This document shows positions 12,801 to 23,860 of a stretch of DNA of 64,000 nt, piece by piece. The translations under genes were made by a program, and so were the position numbers. Under the pieces are notes generated by a model. That model saw nothing but the letters and a program-made list of their open reading frames with translations. It had not been told where the DNA came from and searched no databases. Numbering within the stretch: the stretch's first letter is position 1; each line of letters opens with the position of its first letter. Source of the stretch: Magicicada septendecula (lineage: Eukaryota > Arthropoda > Insecta > Hemiptera > Cicadidae); contig CM068373.1 of the NCBI GenBank assembly GCA_034769895.1, positions 24,104,620 through 24,168,619 on the forward strand. The letters are read 5' to 3'.

Positions 12801-13932
12801 CAAATACCACGCGCAATTTAGTTGTTAAGCTAGAGTCCTTGAAGACTGCGTGATGGGGCAGATAAAAGATCTCTGACCTGTCAAGCGACAGATCGTATTC
12901 ATTAAGCGGCGACATGTGGCCAAGTTTCGGGTAGTCACTCATGAACTCGCTATAATCCTTATAAAGGATAGGGTTCTGCTTGAACTTGAACTCTAACGAT
13001 TGGAATCTGCGGATGGCTCCGCGGAGAGAATCTCCCAAATGAAATTTATCAGATCTGCGGGGCAGGGATACCACGAATCTCCCATCGCGGTTACGGCTAG
13101 TGGTTTCCACGAAATGTTTTTCACACGGCGAGTCATCAGATCGGGCTTCGCGACTAGAGATCTCCTCCAACTTCCAAAATTCTTTTAGTTGCGAGGAAAT
13201 CTGATTATCATCCTTACAGACCATAAAGGAAGAAACTGTTTTAGTTATATCGACGTTGAAGGGTAAGTCACCGGCCAAAATAAATCCTAATTTGGTTTCC
13301 TGAATTATAGGAAAGTGTGGTCCGCGTGTAAATTTCATAGGTTCAATTAGTTGGAGAAAATATTGAGCGCCGATTAATATATCGACTTGCGCCGAGCAAT
13401 GTAGATGAGGATCCGCCAAGAATATGCGCTTGGGTAAATTCAAAGAGGCAAGATTGAACGACTCCGCCGGTAAATTATTAGTTATACTGGGTAATACGGC
13501 ACAATGTACGTTTAACGTGAAGGGTTTATAGCGTGAATGTAGCCTTACATTAGTACTGAAGTCAGCCTGGGAAAGCGAGTTGTTTATACCCGTGATGGGC
13601 AGTTGCGATTTAACCAATTGGAGGCCCATTCTGCGGGCGAAATCCATTGTGCAAAAGTTCGCTTGAGAACCGGAATCCAGTAATATCCTAACGGGAAATT
13701 TTTTGCCGACCTTATTGGAGGTCATACAGACGGCGGTAGATAACAATACCGATTTATTGGTCTGTGATTTCAGTGAACATTGGTTGTTAACAGAAGTTGC
13801 GTCCCTGTTGGGGACATGAATCGTGGTGTGGTGACGCCTAGAACATTTTTTGCATGAGAATTTTGAGGGACATTTTGAGCTTTCGTGTCCCGAACGGAGG
13901 CAGTTTAGGCAAAGTTTGTTTTTTATTAACAC
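9870..13932 (-). pseudogene. pol: BEL pol region: zinc knuckle, protease, RT, RNase H, integrase
   Basis: Minus strand. In order: CCHC knuckle CLNCLRSGHESSKC (about 13875-13920) with a second Cys/His cluster; aspartic protease LLDSGSQANF (about 13660-13690); reverse transcriptase with FYVDDLITG (YVDD at 12435-12446); RNase H segment with YLYSDSMIALFWI (about 11700); integrase with a zinc-binding H-H-C-C segment (about 10860-11010), FSDNGTNF (about 10570) and GGLWESGVRSVK (about 10400). Together these would process the polyprotein, copy the RNA and insert the cDNA. Domain order and sequence are BEL/Pao. The region looks nearly full length but is not fully open, with one or two breaks. Confidence 0.9.
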
Positions 13933-13984
13933 GTCTTTTCTGTCAGGGATAGACAGCGATGTAAATTCTAGGCAGTCGCTAAGT

Positions 13985-15004
13985 CTATGTCCACCCGTTA
14001 CACAGCCTGCATAAATTGTTTCTAATATGTGAGTGGAATGCGCCCTTTGGAGTGCTTATCTGTTTAACTGCCTTGCGATAAGGAGACTTATCGCTTTTGT
14101 TCAACCTGCTCGTTGGGCTCGTCGCATTATCGAGATTTTGCAGTAATTTTCTTCGTGAATTTAGAAAATTTATAAAATTATTAAAATCAGGGAACTTATG
14201 CTCCGACAAACTCTCTTTCCACAAACGTAAAGTGTAATTATCAAGTTTTTTGGCTAAATAATTTACGACAATAATTTCGAACGTGTTGACTGGCAATTTG
14301 AGATTATTTAAAGCGTTTATATTGGCAGAGATTTGATCAATAAATTGCGATATGCTAACTTGGGATTCTTGTTGAACTAATGGTACGTCCAGGACATTCC
14401 ACACGTGATGGGCGGAAACAATTAGCTTACTGTCATATCTATTCCTCAACAGATCGATAGCCACCGCGTAATTCTCATGAGTGATTGGCAACGATTTTAT
14501 TACGTTAAGAGCCTCGCCATGTAATGACGAGTGCAAATAGTGAAGTTTCTGTATATCCGTCAGATCTGTTCTGACGTGAATTAATTCGAGAAAAATATGG
14601 TAATAATGTTGCCACTCAACAATACTACCCGCAAACCGTGGTAATTTTATTGGTTCCAATTGAATGGGGGGTGTTTTAGACTGCTTACTTTCAGCATTAA
14701 TTACTGGTTTTTGGTTCATATGCTCAGCTTGCTCCAGCAGGTGTTGCAATTTACATTCTATATTACAGAGATCGTCCTCCGTTTGTACTCTATCACTCGT
14801 TAAAGCAACGTCCTCTTCCTCAGCTTCGATTTGTGACTGTATCTCATCATATTTGGTGGATAATTCCATCAAATGACGCAGTTTTATTTTCAGCGCATGA
14901 GGATCGCTGGTTAACAAATCGAAGTTATCCGTGAAAGTATTTACTCGGGATATTGAGGCTTTAATTGTGCCTCGTTTTTTTATTAGAGCCCTTACATCGG
15001 CCAT
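13985..15004 (-). CDS. gag: BEL gag-like protein, 339 residues
   Basis: Minus-strand frame starting with MADVRALIKKRGTIKAS about 0.78 kb inside the 5' LTR. Residues about 1-100 are helical and charged. Residues about 115-290 contain IKLPRFAGSIVEWQHYYHIF, LHYLHSSLHGEAL and NRYDSK, the conserved block of BEL/Pao gag (an arthropod retroelement peptidase-associated domain of the DUF1759 type). The C terminus runs into a Cys-rich segment (LCRLC) that belongs to the zinc-knuckle region of the downstream pol. In BEL elements gag and pol are usually one continuous frame; here they are separate, in keeping with a broken copy. Confidence 0.85.
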   Translation of the reverse strand: MADVRALIKKRGTIKASISRVNTFTDNFDLLTSDPHALKIKLRHLMELSTKYDEIQSQIEAEEEDVALTSDRVQTEDDLCNIECKLQHLLEQAEHMNQKPVINAESKQSKTPPIQLEPIKLPRFAGSIVEWQHYYHIFLELIHVRTDLTDIQKLHYLHSSLHGEALNVIKSLPITHENYAVAIDLLRNRYDSKLIVSAHHVWNVLDVPLVQQESQVSISQFIDQISANINALNNLKLPVNTFEIIVVNYLAKKLDNYTLRLWKESLSEHKFPDFNNFINFLNSRRKLLQNLDNATSPTSRLNKSDKSPYRKAVKQISTPKGAFHSHIRNNLCRLCNGWT

Positions 15005-15781
15005 TATTACAATTTAAGAGAAAAAAAGGAAAAATATTTAGAAAGAAATTGACCATAGAGCATGTGAACCACAAACTTAATTTTGAATGAATTTGAATAC
15101 GTTTCGGTAGCTAGCGATCGTTGTTTAGAACATAAACTTACTCTCTCTAACTAATCAGGCTTTGTTGGCAATTAAATTATTAAAATTATGAATCTAAATG
15201 GTAACAAAGTATATCTTTATCTTTAAAGTTTTAACTGATAATGAGCTGCCAACCATTTATTAATTTGTATTGTGTAATGACGGTGTTCGTTTATATAAAT
15301 GTGTTAAGAAATAACCACTAAAGTGAAATATTATTAAACATCAAATATAAGTAAAGTTTATAGTCACGTGGCCGTCGATCCATTCGTGATGAAGCTGGCT
15401 TCGATCCCGTTTGGAGCTGTTACCCCTCCTGTCTCTGCTGGTCAGATGACGCCTCATGTTGTACCCTCCATGAATTAAAACTGTGGAAACTTTTTTGATG
15501 ACCTCGCAAATGCTGTCCTGCTTTGTCCCGTCGTCTCTGGTCTACTGCTTGGCCGAATCTTGTCGAGATGACTGCGACGTGATTCACAACAATGGTGTCG
15601 CTCAGGACGAGAATGATGCCCGTAGGGCGTGATTAAATTCAGATCGGTTGGTCCAGAAATGATGCGTATAAAGAAATGCTGTCGCTTCTGGACCCAAACA
15701 TGAGCAATCCGTCCCGTGGTGACCAAAAACGTTTTCGTTTTTGTGCAAAAAATATGAAATCCTGCCCGGTGGGACCAAAAA
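15005..15781 (-). other. BEL 5' leader and primer-site region
   Basis: About 0.78 kb between the 5' LTR and gag. In element orientation the LTR end (CCGCAACA) is followed after a short T run by TGGTCCCACCGGGCAGG (about 15758-15776), which begins with the TGG expected of a primer-binding site. I could not assign the tRNA. The small open frame at 15475-15726 is not recognised. Confidence 0.5.
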
Positions 15782-16246
15782 TGTTGCGGTTTGGAAGCTC
15801 TTGAATGATCGCGAGTTATTCCAAAGACGCTAAGCAGGAAAGGCTGGATTGCATTAGAAAGAAGTGGACTGTATTGCGAATATTGAACATGCGTTTATTG
15901 ACAATTTTAATTATTAGTTATGATCGGCACGTGCGGATGCATTTGGGGCAATAACGCCCGAAAATTAATTTTGAATGAAATCGTGGTCCATTGTAGATGG
16001 ACGCAGGTAAATTGAATTAAATAGAATCTTATGAATGCATATTAAAAAATCTCCATAAGCCGCGGCTGGAAGAGAAGTGTTTAACGAGAGATGCGCTCGG
16101 AGCCTTGTTAGAAACTAAACTAAACTTGCCTGTAGCCGGCGGTGAGGACCGGCTGCAGCGTTTGATAAGCGCGTGACGTCATCCGCGCGTGCCGCATTGC
16201 GGCGGTACACCGCGTACATCTGATAAACAAGTACAAAGTTTAAACA
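15782..16246 (-). repeat. BEL 5' LTR
   Basis: 465-bp partner of 8686-9149. The two differ at 8 substituted positions, all transversions by my reading, plus one length difference. It ends GTTTAAACA and is followed by the right target duplication. Confidence 0.92.
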
Positions 16247-16750
16247 CTTTGAATCCAGAAGAGACACATCACCCACGAAACTGATCATCACATCCGAGGC
16301 GAAACCGAAGAACGAGAAGTCGACACGAGAACACAGAAAGGCTTTTCCCATACATGACAAAAGACTGACTTAACCTCTACAAGAGTATACGCCAACGTGT
16401 TGTTGAAATAGAGCAGCAACACGACATATTTAATAGAACGCACGCAGCCAGAATATCAGCGGCCCTGGAAAGGACCAAAATTTTAATAGGGAATCAATTC
16501 TGCTGGTATTCGCTAAGACAAACTGACTTTGACAAAAATCCCCATAACGTTATGGGGAAAATTACAAAAAATTCCAAGTGGCGCCCACATACACATAGTA
16601 GCTTAAGTTGTTTTGCAGGACGACATCATCGCAGAGGAACCAGTCATCAGTAAGTATTGAAAGTGCGCGGAGTGTAACGCCCGACATAATTTATAACAAC
16701 ACGAACAATGCACACACGTACACACGTACGATCCCTATCTGTTTATTATA
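16247..16750 (+). repeat. Gypsy-A right LTR, second part (right of nested BEL)
   Basis: Starts with the right BEL target duplication CTTTG and continues the Gypsy-A LTR to its end, with the internal primer-site-like TGGCGCCCA at 16579. Followed by (AT)n. Confidence 0.85.
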
Positions 16751-16764
16751 ATATATATATATAT

Positions 16765-16965
16765 CACAATCACACACAATAATACAACTTTAAAATACCA
16801 GAGACCAACAAACAACCTTAATAGCATCCAGCCAACACACAAATACTTCACAAGACCCAAGATCGCGAAGGCTGAAGATGAGAGCACGGGAGCTCTCGAA
16901 ACATGTTCCTAATAAGGAAAAAAAGTATATCTTAAGGTAAATTTATTTACAAATATTAAAGTTAT
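16765..16965 (+). mobile_element. Penelope-like element terminal region
   Basis: This stretch is homologous to the reverse complement of about 33130-33300 (shared blocks such as AATACCAGA...CCAACA and ACTTCAC) and, after the ribozyme-like motif, to 32975-33060 (CTAATAAGGAAAAAAAGTAT). It ends in (TA)n at 16966-16985. It is the non-coding terminal repeat part of a PLE. Confidence 0.55.
16872..16909 (+). ncRNA. Hammerhead-ribozyme-like motif 1
   Basis: CTGAAGA (the CUGANGA core) at 16872, then stem II GAGAGC/GCTCTC closing a six-base loop, then GAAA at 16898-16901 and the palindromic CATG followed by TTC. The 6-bp stem II is perfect. Minimal hammerheads with tiny stem III are known in PLE terminal repeats. 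Activity is inferred. Confidence 0.6.
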
Positions 16966-17019
16966 ATATATATATATATATATATGTAATTATTTACTTT
17001 TCTTCATGCAACACAAATT

Positions 17020-17590
17020 TACCAGTCCAGTATTTATTACGTAAATTATTTTTGATTACGTCATCTATGAACATTTTCCTTTGGTTTTTTAGATATGTTT
17101 CTTTCATTTCCGGTCGCCTACAGAGCGTAGTATGTCAGTTTAATCTCTTATTCTCAACACTTGCAAATTCTCTTAATTCTTCTATTGTTTAGCCTCGTCT
17201 CTTACAAATTTCTTTTATCATCTGTAATAATGATTACCTTATCGACTTCTTATTTTACGCGTTGTTTGCCTTCCTATTTCCAAAATGTATTTGCAAGCAT
17301 TTTACTCGTATCCATCCTGTCAACATGCCCGTATCATTCTTATTGTGCCAGTTCACTAAATTATAGACTGCTGATTTCTCATTTAATAGCAGTAATATTC
17401 TCTTGGTTCCTGACATAAACACATCTTGTTCTACCTGCTATAATCCATTTCTGCTGCTATTATTAGTGTGGTCTCATGAATATGTTTTGAAGCCCAGGTT
17501 TCATGACGGTACAGCAAACAGAGCGATTACTCTGTTGCGTATCAGTTTACAAAATACAACATCAAAATACAGTATAATAAAGTACATAGT
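17020..17590 (-). mobile_element. LINE 3' fragment, badly decayed
   Basis: On the minus strand, about 17530-17430 reads LYRHETW...AAEMDY, the degraded form of the YGSETW...AAEMRFLR block that ends many insect non-LTR reverse transcriptases. It is followed by basic, W-containing sequence down to about 17030. The frame is broken many times. Confidence 0.4.
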
Positions 17591-17609
17591 CTAAAATCAT
17601 AATATAAAA

Positions 17610-18060
17610 AAATATTTTATATTTTTATTTGTGGTACGGTTCATAGAAATCTTAGAAATAAAGCAACACACAGCACAAAGATTAAATTTTGAAAGGCAAT
17701 TGAAATACCCACGTTGATTTATGCGAGTGAGGTGTGGTTCATGACAAAAAAGGAAAGCGGCAAGATTCACAGTGCTGAAATGCAGTTTCTACGAAGTACT
17801 TTAAATTATATACATTGCAGGCTAAAGTAAGGAATGAAGATATCAGAGCAAAACCCAAAATAAGGATATAAATGAAATTATTTCAATTTACAGAAGACAA
17901 TGGTGGGATCACCTGCAAAGGATGACAGAGGATCGATTGCCGAAAGCGGCACTCAACTATATAGTTCAACTATATTGGTAGAAGGGACGTGGGTCGTCCG
18001 AGGATGAGATGGGAGGCGGAACAGGTTACATAGCTTAATGCTTGAAGAGAAGAAGAAGAA
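17610..18060 (+). mobile_element. LINE 3' fragment with GAA tail
   Basis: Plus-strand peptides PTLIYASEVWFMTKKE, KIHSAEMQFLRS and, in another frame, WWDHLQRMTEDRLPKA match the C-terminal segment of insect non-LTR retrotransposon ORF2. A GRPRMRWE-like block follows near 17990 and the copy ends in a short GAAGAAGAA run at 18043. The frame is broken. Related copies lie at 28172-28745 (minus). Confidence 0.6.
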
Positions 18061-18569
18061 AAATAAAATATTTTATTATAATATGTTACAGTACAAAATA
18101 AGCAAACAACAACTACGTTGATATTGACCAAAATGGGTCGAATTTATTGTGCGTAACTAATTCAAAAGAAGCAAATAGTTTCATATTGACTTATATTACA
18201 ATTATGTGATATGCAAGAAAAATCAAACGCGCGCGCGAGTGTAGTACTCGATGGTAATTCTTGAAGATTTTTGCAGCAAGAAGAAAGTTATTTCAAATTA
18301 CTTTGAATATTTTATGTAAATACAAAGTAAAACTTAAATTTGTTTAATTATTGTAAGCGAACTATTCCGTCTATTTGCAGAAGCAATATTCTGATTACAC
18401 ACGCACGCCCGCGACAGCAAGAATTTTTTATTTGTATTTTCTGTTAATTAGAAAATTGTTTACATATTGCTTTTATGCGTTAAGATCAATTAATCCTTGA
18501 GAATTTCGTTTATTTATTATTATTCTGGCTTTACAATGTTTACACATTTTCCGGAACCAAAGATTACAG
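18061..18569. other. AT-rich spacer, nothing recognised
   Basis: No coding signal. It contains a short CGCGCGCG run at about 18230 and otherwise unremarkable AT-rich DNA. Confidence 0.5.
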
Positions 18570-18920
18570 AAGTGATTGAATTTTCATCTTTCACTCTTGC
18601 TTGTCCATCCAAAGACCTTCAATTTCTCGTTCCTTCAATATACTGTGAGTTCCTTCTATCCAGGTGATAGGTGGTTCTTCTTCCTGGTGGGGCCATTCTA
18701 TAACTCTTCTTGGCAATCTTTCCTGTGCCATTCTTATCATGCGTCCATACCATTGTGATTTTTTTGTTTGGATAAAATCAACAATTAAATTTTTTACATT
18801 CATTCTGTCCTTAATGACTTCATTACTAATCTTCACACGCCTGGATACTCTTGCCGAAAGAGAATTTTTTTTAAAGTGCGTTAATCGTTTTAATTTACAA
18901 AAATTAGGCTACGCCATATA
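18570..18920 (-). mobile_element. LINE 3' fragment
   Basis: Minus-strand frame 18836-18591 reads RMNVKNLIVDFIQTKKSQWYGRMIRMAQERLPRRVIEWPHQEEE...TWIEG, the characteristic final segment of insect LINE ORF2 (Q..WYGHV.RM...RLP....EW). Only the tail is present, so this is a 5'-truncated copy. Confidence 0.65.
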
Positions 18921-20162
18921 AATGTTTAATAATAAAATTGCGCCATTCTATGAAATTAAATATAAATTGTTTTAAATTAAAGTGATATTTTCTGTTTTTT
19001 GAATGTTTCTATGTAAATATATTTATTTATAATTTTCTGTGTATATTAATACACACTATTCCACCTTTATTGATAAACATCCAGGTTGTTCCGCTACTAC
19101 GAGAATGGAGGAGACAATGTACACTTAACGACAAGTAAACAGCCAGCACTATTGACTATTTCTAGCTAGGGCTGTCAGGTCACGTGACGTCTGAGGTGTA
19201 CAATTGCGATGTCAAAGAACTCAGCATAATGGCTGAAGTTTTTAAATTATTTTCTATACACCAAGTTCACCACGTACTTGAATTGAATTGGTGAAGGGGG
19301 GGGTATGGCGACGTTTTCTATATAACCCTTTCGTAAGAGAATCTTTGACGGTAAGTAATCATAACTAGAAAATAGTTTCAGCAATCGTTTCATAACAAAA
19401 CAATAAGAGAAGTGAGAATTATGAATTCTTGCAAGTAGTAACTTGAAACTGAAAACAAATCAAATTGCGTTAATGTTAGAGACAGGAACAGAGCGACGCA
19501 AAAGTTACGTAACAGAATTCAGTGAACTGTAGGAACGACAGTTACTATTCTGAAACAGTAACACTTTCGACAACTCTATTAAATGCCTCTCCATTACTCT
19601 GGCTGGGGTCTCTGGTCTACTTCCCATTAGCTCTTCACCCTCGTCTCCATGTTGACGTCTTCTTAACACCCGCCTTTGCCGAATTCCTTGTTCCTGATAG
19701 GTCAGTCTAGACCCCTCTCTAAAAGTCTGGCTGTCCACACCACCTCCACGTATGACGACGGACCTAATTACACGGTTGTCTGTTACGCGATTGTCTTACG
19801 TTCCCGACTGTCCTTCCCAAGCGATTTCCTTTCCGCACATGTGTGTACCATAACTCGGGTGTGTCGAATCGCCGTATTGTCCTCGACTTCCCTTGTTACG
19901 TTCACACGCTGATGGTGGTCATCTTCCAGGAACTAACATCTGCACTGCAGCCATCCAAGATGCTCCGTATGTCGTGCCTGTAAGCAAGTTACCCGCTGTG
20001 CGGCTATGCGTGTTCTATGCATGTACTAGAGAAGTCCCCCCACGCGACAAGTACAACGATCGATCAGTTTTTGCAACTCTCTTTAGTTCCGACAGCAACT
20101 AAACGTCTTACTGTTGGGAGTTACTCCAAGTTGTAGTGGAGTACCAAATGTCAAAAGAATAT
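18921..20162. other. Intergenic, no recognised gene
   Basis: Several short frames (for example 19505-19738 minus) have no family signature. 19500-20160 is less AT-rich than its neighbours and could be part of an old element, but no domain or terminal repeat supports that. Confidence 0.4.
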
Positions 20163-20678
20163 TGTTACGACGGTCTAACTGATCGTCGTACGGTACAGTG
20201 GAAACAAAATACAAGACACTAATTAAGTCACTAATCACCAGCTTGCACGATCACAATTAACCAGTTTGTAATCAACAAGATACTAGTCTCTTACAACAAA
20301 TCAAATAAAAATTGTTCACATGCAATAAAAATGTCAACTAATAGAGTCCCGCACAATTGTGAAATACATAATACTTCCACACAATACTTCAAACCGCACT
20401 GTGTAAATCGCCACTTAAATGCACTGTGCAATCACCCGACAATAACTGACTTGACCGTCGCTGAATGGCTGTATTTATATCCCGCTGATTTATAGAATAA
20501 TCTGTCACTTTGGACGACTTGTTAAACAAACAGGCGGCCCTCTCGAGAATCCACTAAAAAAAACTGTGTCCTTGAACACACTGCGCTGACCGGTATGGTC
20601 TGGTATAGACCCGACAGTTGACGCGTAATTCTCTTTCACCGCAACGTAGCAGCATTATGTACGCACACACACATTACA
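20163..20678. repeat. Dispersed LTR-like repeat, copy 1 (516 bp)
   Basis: Similar over its whole length to 25691-26145, with TG...CA ends (TGTTACGACGGTC...ACATTACA). On the minus strand a TATA-like ATATAAATACAG lies near 20475. The two copies lack internal coding sequence between them and have no matching target duplications that I can see. Solo LTR is the likeliest reading, orientation probably minus. Confidence 0.5.
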
Positions 20679-21140
20679 GCTCATCGATGTATACTATATG
20701 GATCGCGTGCTGCATTCACTGAATTCGATCCGACCGCTGCATCAATGGTTGGCAAGAACACTGCCTATGCTATATACTGTACCTGTACAAAGTCTGACAT
20801 TTCTGCTTTGTTATAGCTTTTGTTGTTTTAGCGGATTATATTTTGCGTTAAATGGTATATCTGTGTAATTTTAACAATTAATGACTCCAAAGTGGGAGGT
20901 TTTTAATAAGTTCTTTTCCATTCTGACACATTATTTAAGTTTATCGATAAGTTCTGTTGCGTTCATAAACAGTTCTGTTGCGTTCTTATTTATGAACATT
21001 TATTATTGAAGCCAGACGAATAAAGATAAGAATAAGGGAAACAAAGAATAAAAGACGTGAGCCGTAAACTTTAAAATGTTTATTGCGTAAATGAAGCTGG
21101 CGTATACGCTCGCCATGGTCGTTAAAGTGTTCAATAAGGA
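20679..21140. other. Spacer, nothing recognised
   Basis: A short tandem duplication of about 24 bp (GTTCTGTTGCGTTC twice, near 20947-20985) is the only structure seen. Confidence 0.4.
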
Positions 21141-22140
21141 ATGCTAATTTATATTACTGCCACTAACCATACAATACATGCAGATTCCCACCATCCATAC
21201 TCTCAAAAAATGGCAGCATATAATAATCTAATCCATAGATTGTTGACAGTCCCACTTGACAATAATGGTTTCCAGACTGAGCTAAATACAATAAGATTTA
21301 TTGCAGTTTCCAATGGTTACAGTAGTCACATTATTGACAAATTGCTAAAGAAGCATAATAACATTCAACTTAAGCCCCGTCCACTTAATAAAACACCGAA
21401 AAAATTTATATCTGCGAAATACACATACATCATGCCAAAAAGTTTATCCTCAGTGATGAACAATATTGGTTATACTATGTCTTTTAGAACCAATAATAAA
21501 CTAATTAATATACTTAGACCTAAACTGCCCTTACCTATTGAAGAAAATACAGGCATTTATAAACTGGTTTGCAATGATTGTAACAGCTTCTATATAGGTC
21601 AGACCGGAAGAGGTTTTTAAAAACGCTTCCGTGAACACTTACCAAAAAAGACACACAATTACAATGATATAAAATCTAATTACACTCGTCATCTGACCCA
21701 ACACAATCACAATAATACAGATTTTAAGTCCAATCTAATGCCTTTGCATATATGCAACAAGGGCCGTTTTATGAATGCCTTGGAGGAGCTGGAAATTTAT
21801 AATGCATATAATAACGATAGCAGTCGTGATTGTGTTCTGAATGAACAATTGAAATTTGTATATAACCGCTTCTATGATACTGCTTTGAGACTGCTCAACG
21901 AATTCCAATCAGTAGCAGACAACACTTGAACGGGTGCGCACCCTACATCACGTGCACAATATGCTTGTTTCTGCAATTTTATTTATTTTTGGCAAACGCA
22001 GTTTTGTGTGATATGTGTTTTTGGTTTTAAACGTCTGATGATGAGGCATACGCCTTGAAACGCGCAACGTAATAAGTTTGAGAAGTCACACGGCGGACCG
22101 CATACAGGTAATCACTTAATATTTATATTAATTTTTTTTT
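21141..22140 (+). mobile_element. Penelope-like element 3' part: RT-to-endonuclease linker and GIY-YIG domain
   Basis: 21141-21620 encodes HPYSQKMAAYNNLIHRLLTVPL and SNGYSSHIIDKLLKKHNN (the conserved linker after PLE reverse transcriptase), then GIYKLVCNDCNSFYIGQTGR, the GIY-YIG endonuclease start. After an in-frame stop the domain continues (KRFREHLPKK, YTRHLTQHNH) and a second frame at 21738-21929 carries the LEELEIYNAY and LNEQLKF tail. The RT catalytic region is missing, so it is a 5'-truncated, broken copy. A hammerhead-like motif and a T-rich end follow at 22035-22140. Confidence 0.85.
22035..22070 (+). ncRNA. Hammerhead-ribozyme-like motif 2
   Basis: CTGATGA at 22035, stem II AGGC/GCCT around ATAC, then GAAA at 22057-22060 and palindromic CGCG. 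It lies just downstream of the PLE coding region. No clear GUC follows, so the cleavage site is uncertain. Confidence 0.55.
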
Positions 22141-22183
22141 TTATTTAATTAGCTACGTATTAACTGTATAAATATTGTTTACA

Positions 22184-22414
22184 TTAAACATTACTAAATA
22201 ATACAAATTTATTTAACTTTTGGCAGACACCAAGCTTAGAGAAGGTAGCTGCAGCGGTTCTTTCCTTAGCAGTATTATAGCACAAGATTTTATAAAATAA
22301 TGTCACTATTAATTTGATAAGTTTTACTTCATGGCTGTCTTCAGAAAAATCATTGTTAGAAATATGTTTTCTAAACACTGTGCCGGCAAAGTTTTTGCAA
22401 GCTGATATAATCAT
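22184..22414 (-). pseudogene. Possible DNA-transposase C-terminal remnant, 76 residues
   Basis: Minus-strand frame of 76 residues with ISACKNFAGTVFRKHISNNDFSEDSHEVKLIKLIVTLFYKI followed by a Lys/Leu-rich end (QKLNKFVLFSNV). The layout (HxxKLIKxxxxxYYKI, then KLNKxxLF at the very end) resembles C termini of some transposases with THAP or P-like ancestry. This rests on memory of such tails and is weak. No terminal inverted repeats are visible nearby. It could be chance. Confidence 0.3.
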
Positions 22415-23509
22415 TTTTTGGTATTAAGTTTACTGTCAGATATAATCAATAAATTATACGTATATTTTACAATCTTTAAAACGTCTAATGACGCTCCTAA
22501 TGAATTTTCCGCTTGATACAAAATCAGTAAAATGAGTGTAAACGCTTAAGTTATTGACATCTGTTATCAGTTAGGCAAAAGTAAAAACAAACTGTTATAA
22601 TAATAAAATCTTCATAAGCACAAATTTTCAGTAGAACTGTCCCAAATGTAATAATTGTAAACTGTTAAGCCAAGTGCATTCTGACTGAATGACTCGTTTA
22701 ATACACGTGTTAACTTGGCGCCAACCATTGTTTGGGAAGCTATACGTGCTTCGGACCGTTTTCTGCCGTTCACTTTGCATGGCAGCACGCGATCCATATA
22801 GTATACATCGATGTTACAGCTGGAATATTCGAAAACTTGTAGAACGTTCCGTATTACGTACCACTTTTTTCGCATTACGTAACACTATTTGTAACCCAAA
22901 TCTCATCGATTGGCTACGTACGTTTCCAATCTGAGTGCTTTACGTTGTGCAGATACTTCCATGGCTTATCTCACTCTGGCAATTATAATTTTAATTTCTG
23001 GTTCATTATTAATTTTCAGGGTTTTCTATGGTAAAGTCACGTCTCCGTACTCTGTGTGCCAAAGTCTGACGGAACGTGTTAGGCGATTGTGACACACGTC
23101 GATGTTTGACACGTTGAAAAAAAGTGAGAAAGCGTGTTTTTCAGCAGGTAATAACGAGAAGCAGCAGAGACACCATCAACAGCGCTGACAGACTATTGTT
23201 TAGAGGCATTGAGGCGTGTAATACGTAGGCGGGGCGCGGCGTAATGTGCAGAATGTTGTGTCGGCTCGTTCGCTGCGTAGTCGCTCCTGCTTCTCCTTTG
23301 TTTTGTGTGTTTATATGTCGTCAGTGTTCAGCGAACCGGATTCATTATCAGTAATGACTTCTGTGCCGACCGAGATTTACCATTTATCATCGACCCCACT
23401 CTGGGTGAGAGAATATTTTATAACTTTCCCAAGAATGTAGAGCACACTGTCGTCAATCTGTGCGTATGACAACACAACAAACAAAGGATAATAAAAATAA
23501 TCAAATTGA
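22415..23509. other. Intergenic, no recognised gene
   Basis: Frames here are short and without signature. 23100-23290 is GC-richer (GGCGGGGCGCGGCG) but no gene follows. Confidence 0.4.
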
Positions 23510-23860
23510 AAGGTGAAGCAAAAGCAAGATCTTCAGTCTTTCTTATCTTCAAAAAAAGATCGTCATCATCATCTTCACTACAGAGATTAGGCCCTATTTG
23601 GGCTGTTCCGGAACCCATCTCCTCCTCGGTCTACCAACATCCCTCTTTCCACTCGGCTTGTACTCGAGAGCTGCCACTGGCAATCTGGTATCTTGCATTC
23701 GGGCCACATGTCCACACCATCTCCTCTTATACTCCTTAATCGTCTCATTTAAGGACTGGATCTTTAAGTCTTGTCTAATGTCTATGTTTCTTCTAATGTT
23801 TGAAAAAAGATCTCATTTAAATTTAAAAGTAAGCATCATGCACGTGTATCTTGAGGAGGA
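23510..23860 (-). mobile_element. LINE 3' fragment
   Basis: The plus strand reads GATCGTCATCATCATC, then a segment whose complement encodes the basic GRPRRRWVPEQPK-type end of insect LINE ORF2 with a (GAT)n tail, the same layout as 24245-24950 and 37400-38312. 5'-truncated and out of frame in places. Confidence 0.5.

Larger units (their letters stand above)
8686..16246 (-). mobile_element. BEL/Pao LTR retrotransposon nested in the Gypsy-A right LTR
   Basis: A complete-looking 7.56-kb insertion in minus orientation. It has LTRs of 464 and 465 bp with TG...CA ends (TGTTGCGG...GTTTAAACA on the plus strand), a gag-like frame, zinc knuckles, aspartic protease, RT with YVDD, RNase H and integrase. 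Its order of protease, RT, RNase H and integrase, and the LDSGSQANF protease motif, are those of BEL/Pao. All structural parts are present but the coding region carries about three breaks, so it looks inactive. The LTR pair differs by 8 substitutions and one length difference (about 1.7%), so the insertion is old enough to have decayed slightly. Its removal restores the Gypsy-A LTR exactly, apart from the target duplication. Confidence 0.93.
561..16750 (+). mobile_element. Gypsy-A: long-LTR Ty3/Gypsy element with gag but no pol, carrying a nested BEL
   Basis: The sequence beginning TGTAACGTCACAGAACG at 561 recurs at 6972, and both copies end in GTTTATTATA (3447 and 16750), so these are direct terminal repeats. 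Between them is an open gag but almost no polymerase; only a short stretch before the right LTR resembles the last residues of Gypsy-B pol (a motif like SNKVKGTYNQ). The right LTR is split by a BEL element. Both outer flanks are (AT)n, consistent with an ATAT-type target duplication that cannot be delimited inside the microsatellite. After removing the nested element the right LTR is about 0.7 kb shorter than the left. The aligned LTR parts differ at roughly 17 of about 2,200 positions, so the insertion is fairly recent. The element is broken and non-autonomous. Confidence 0.85.
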
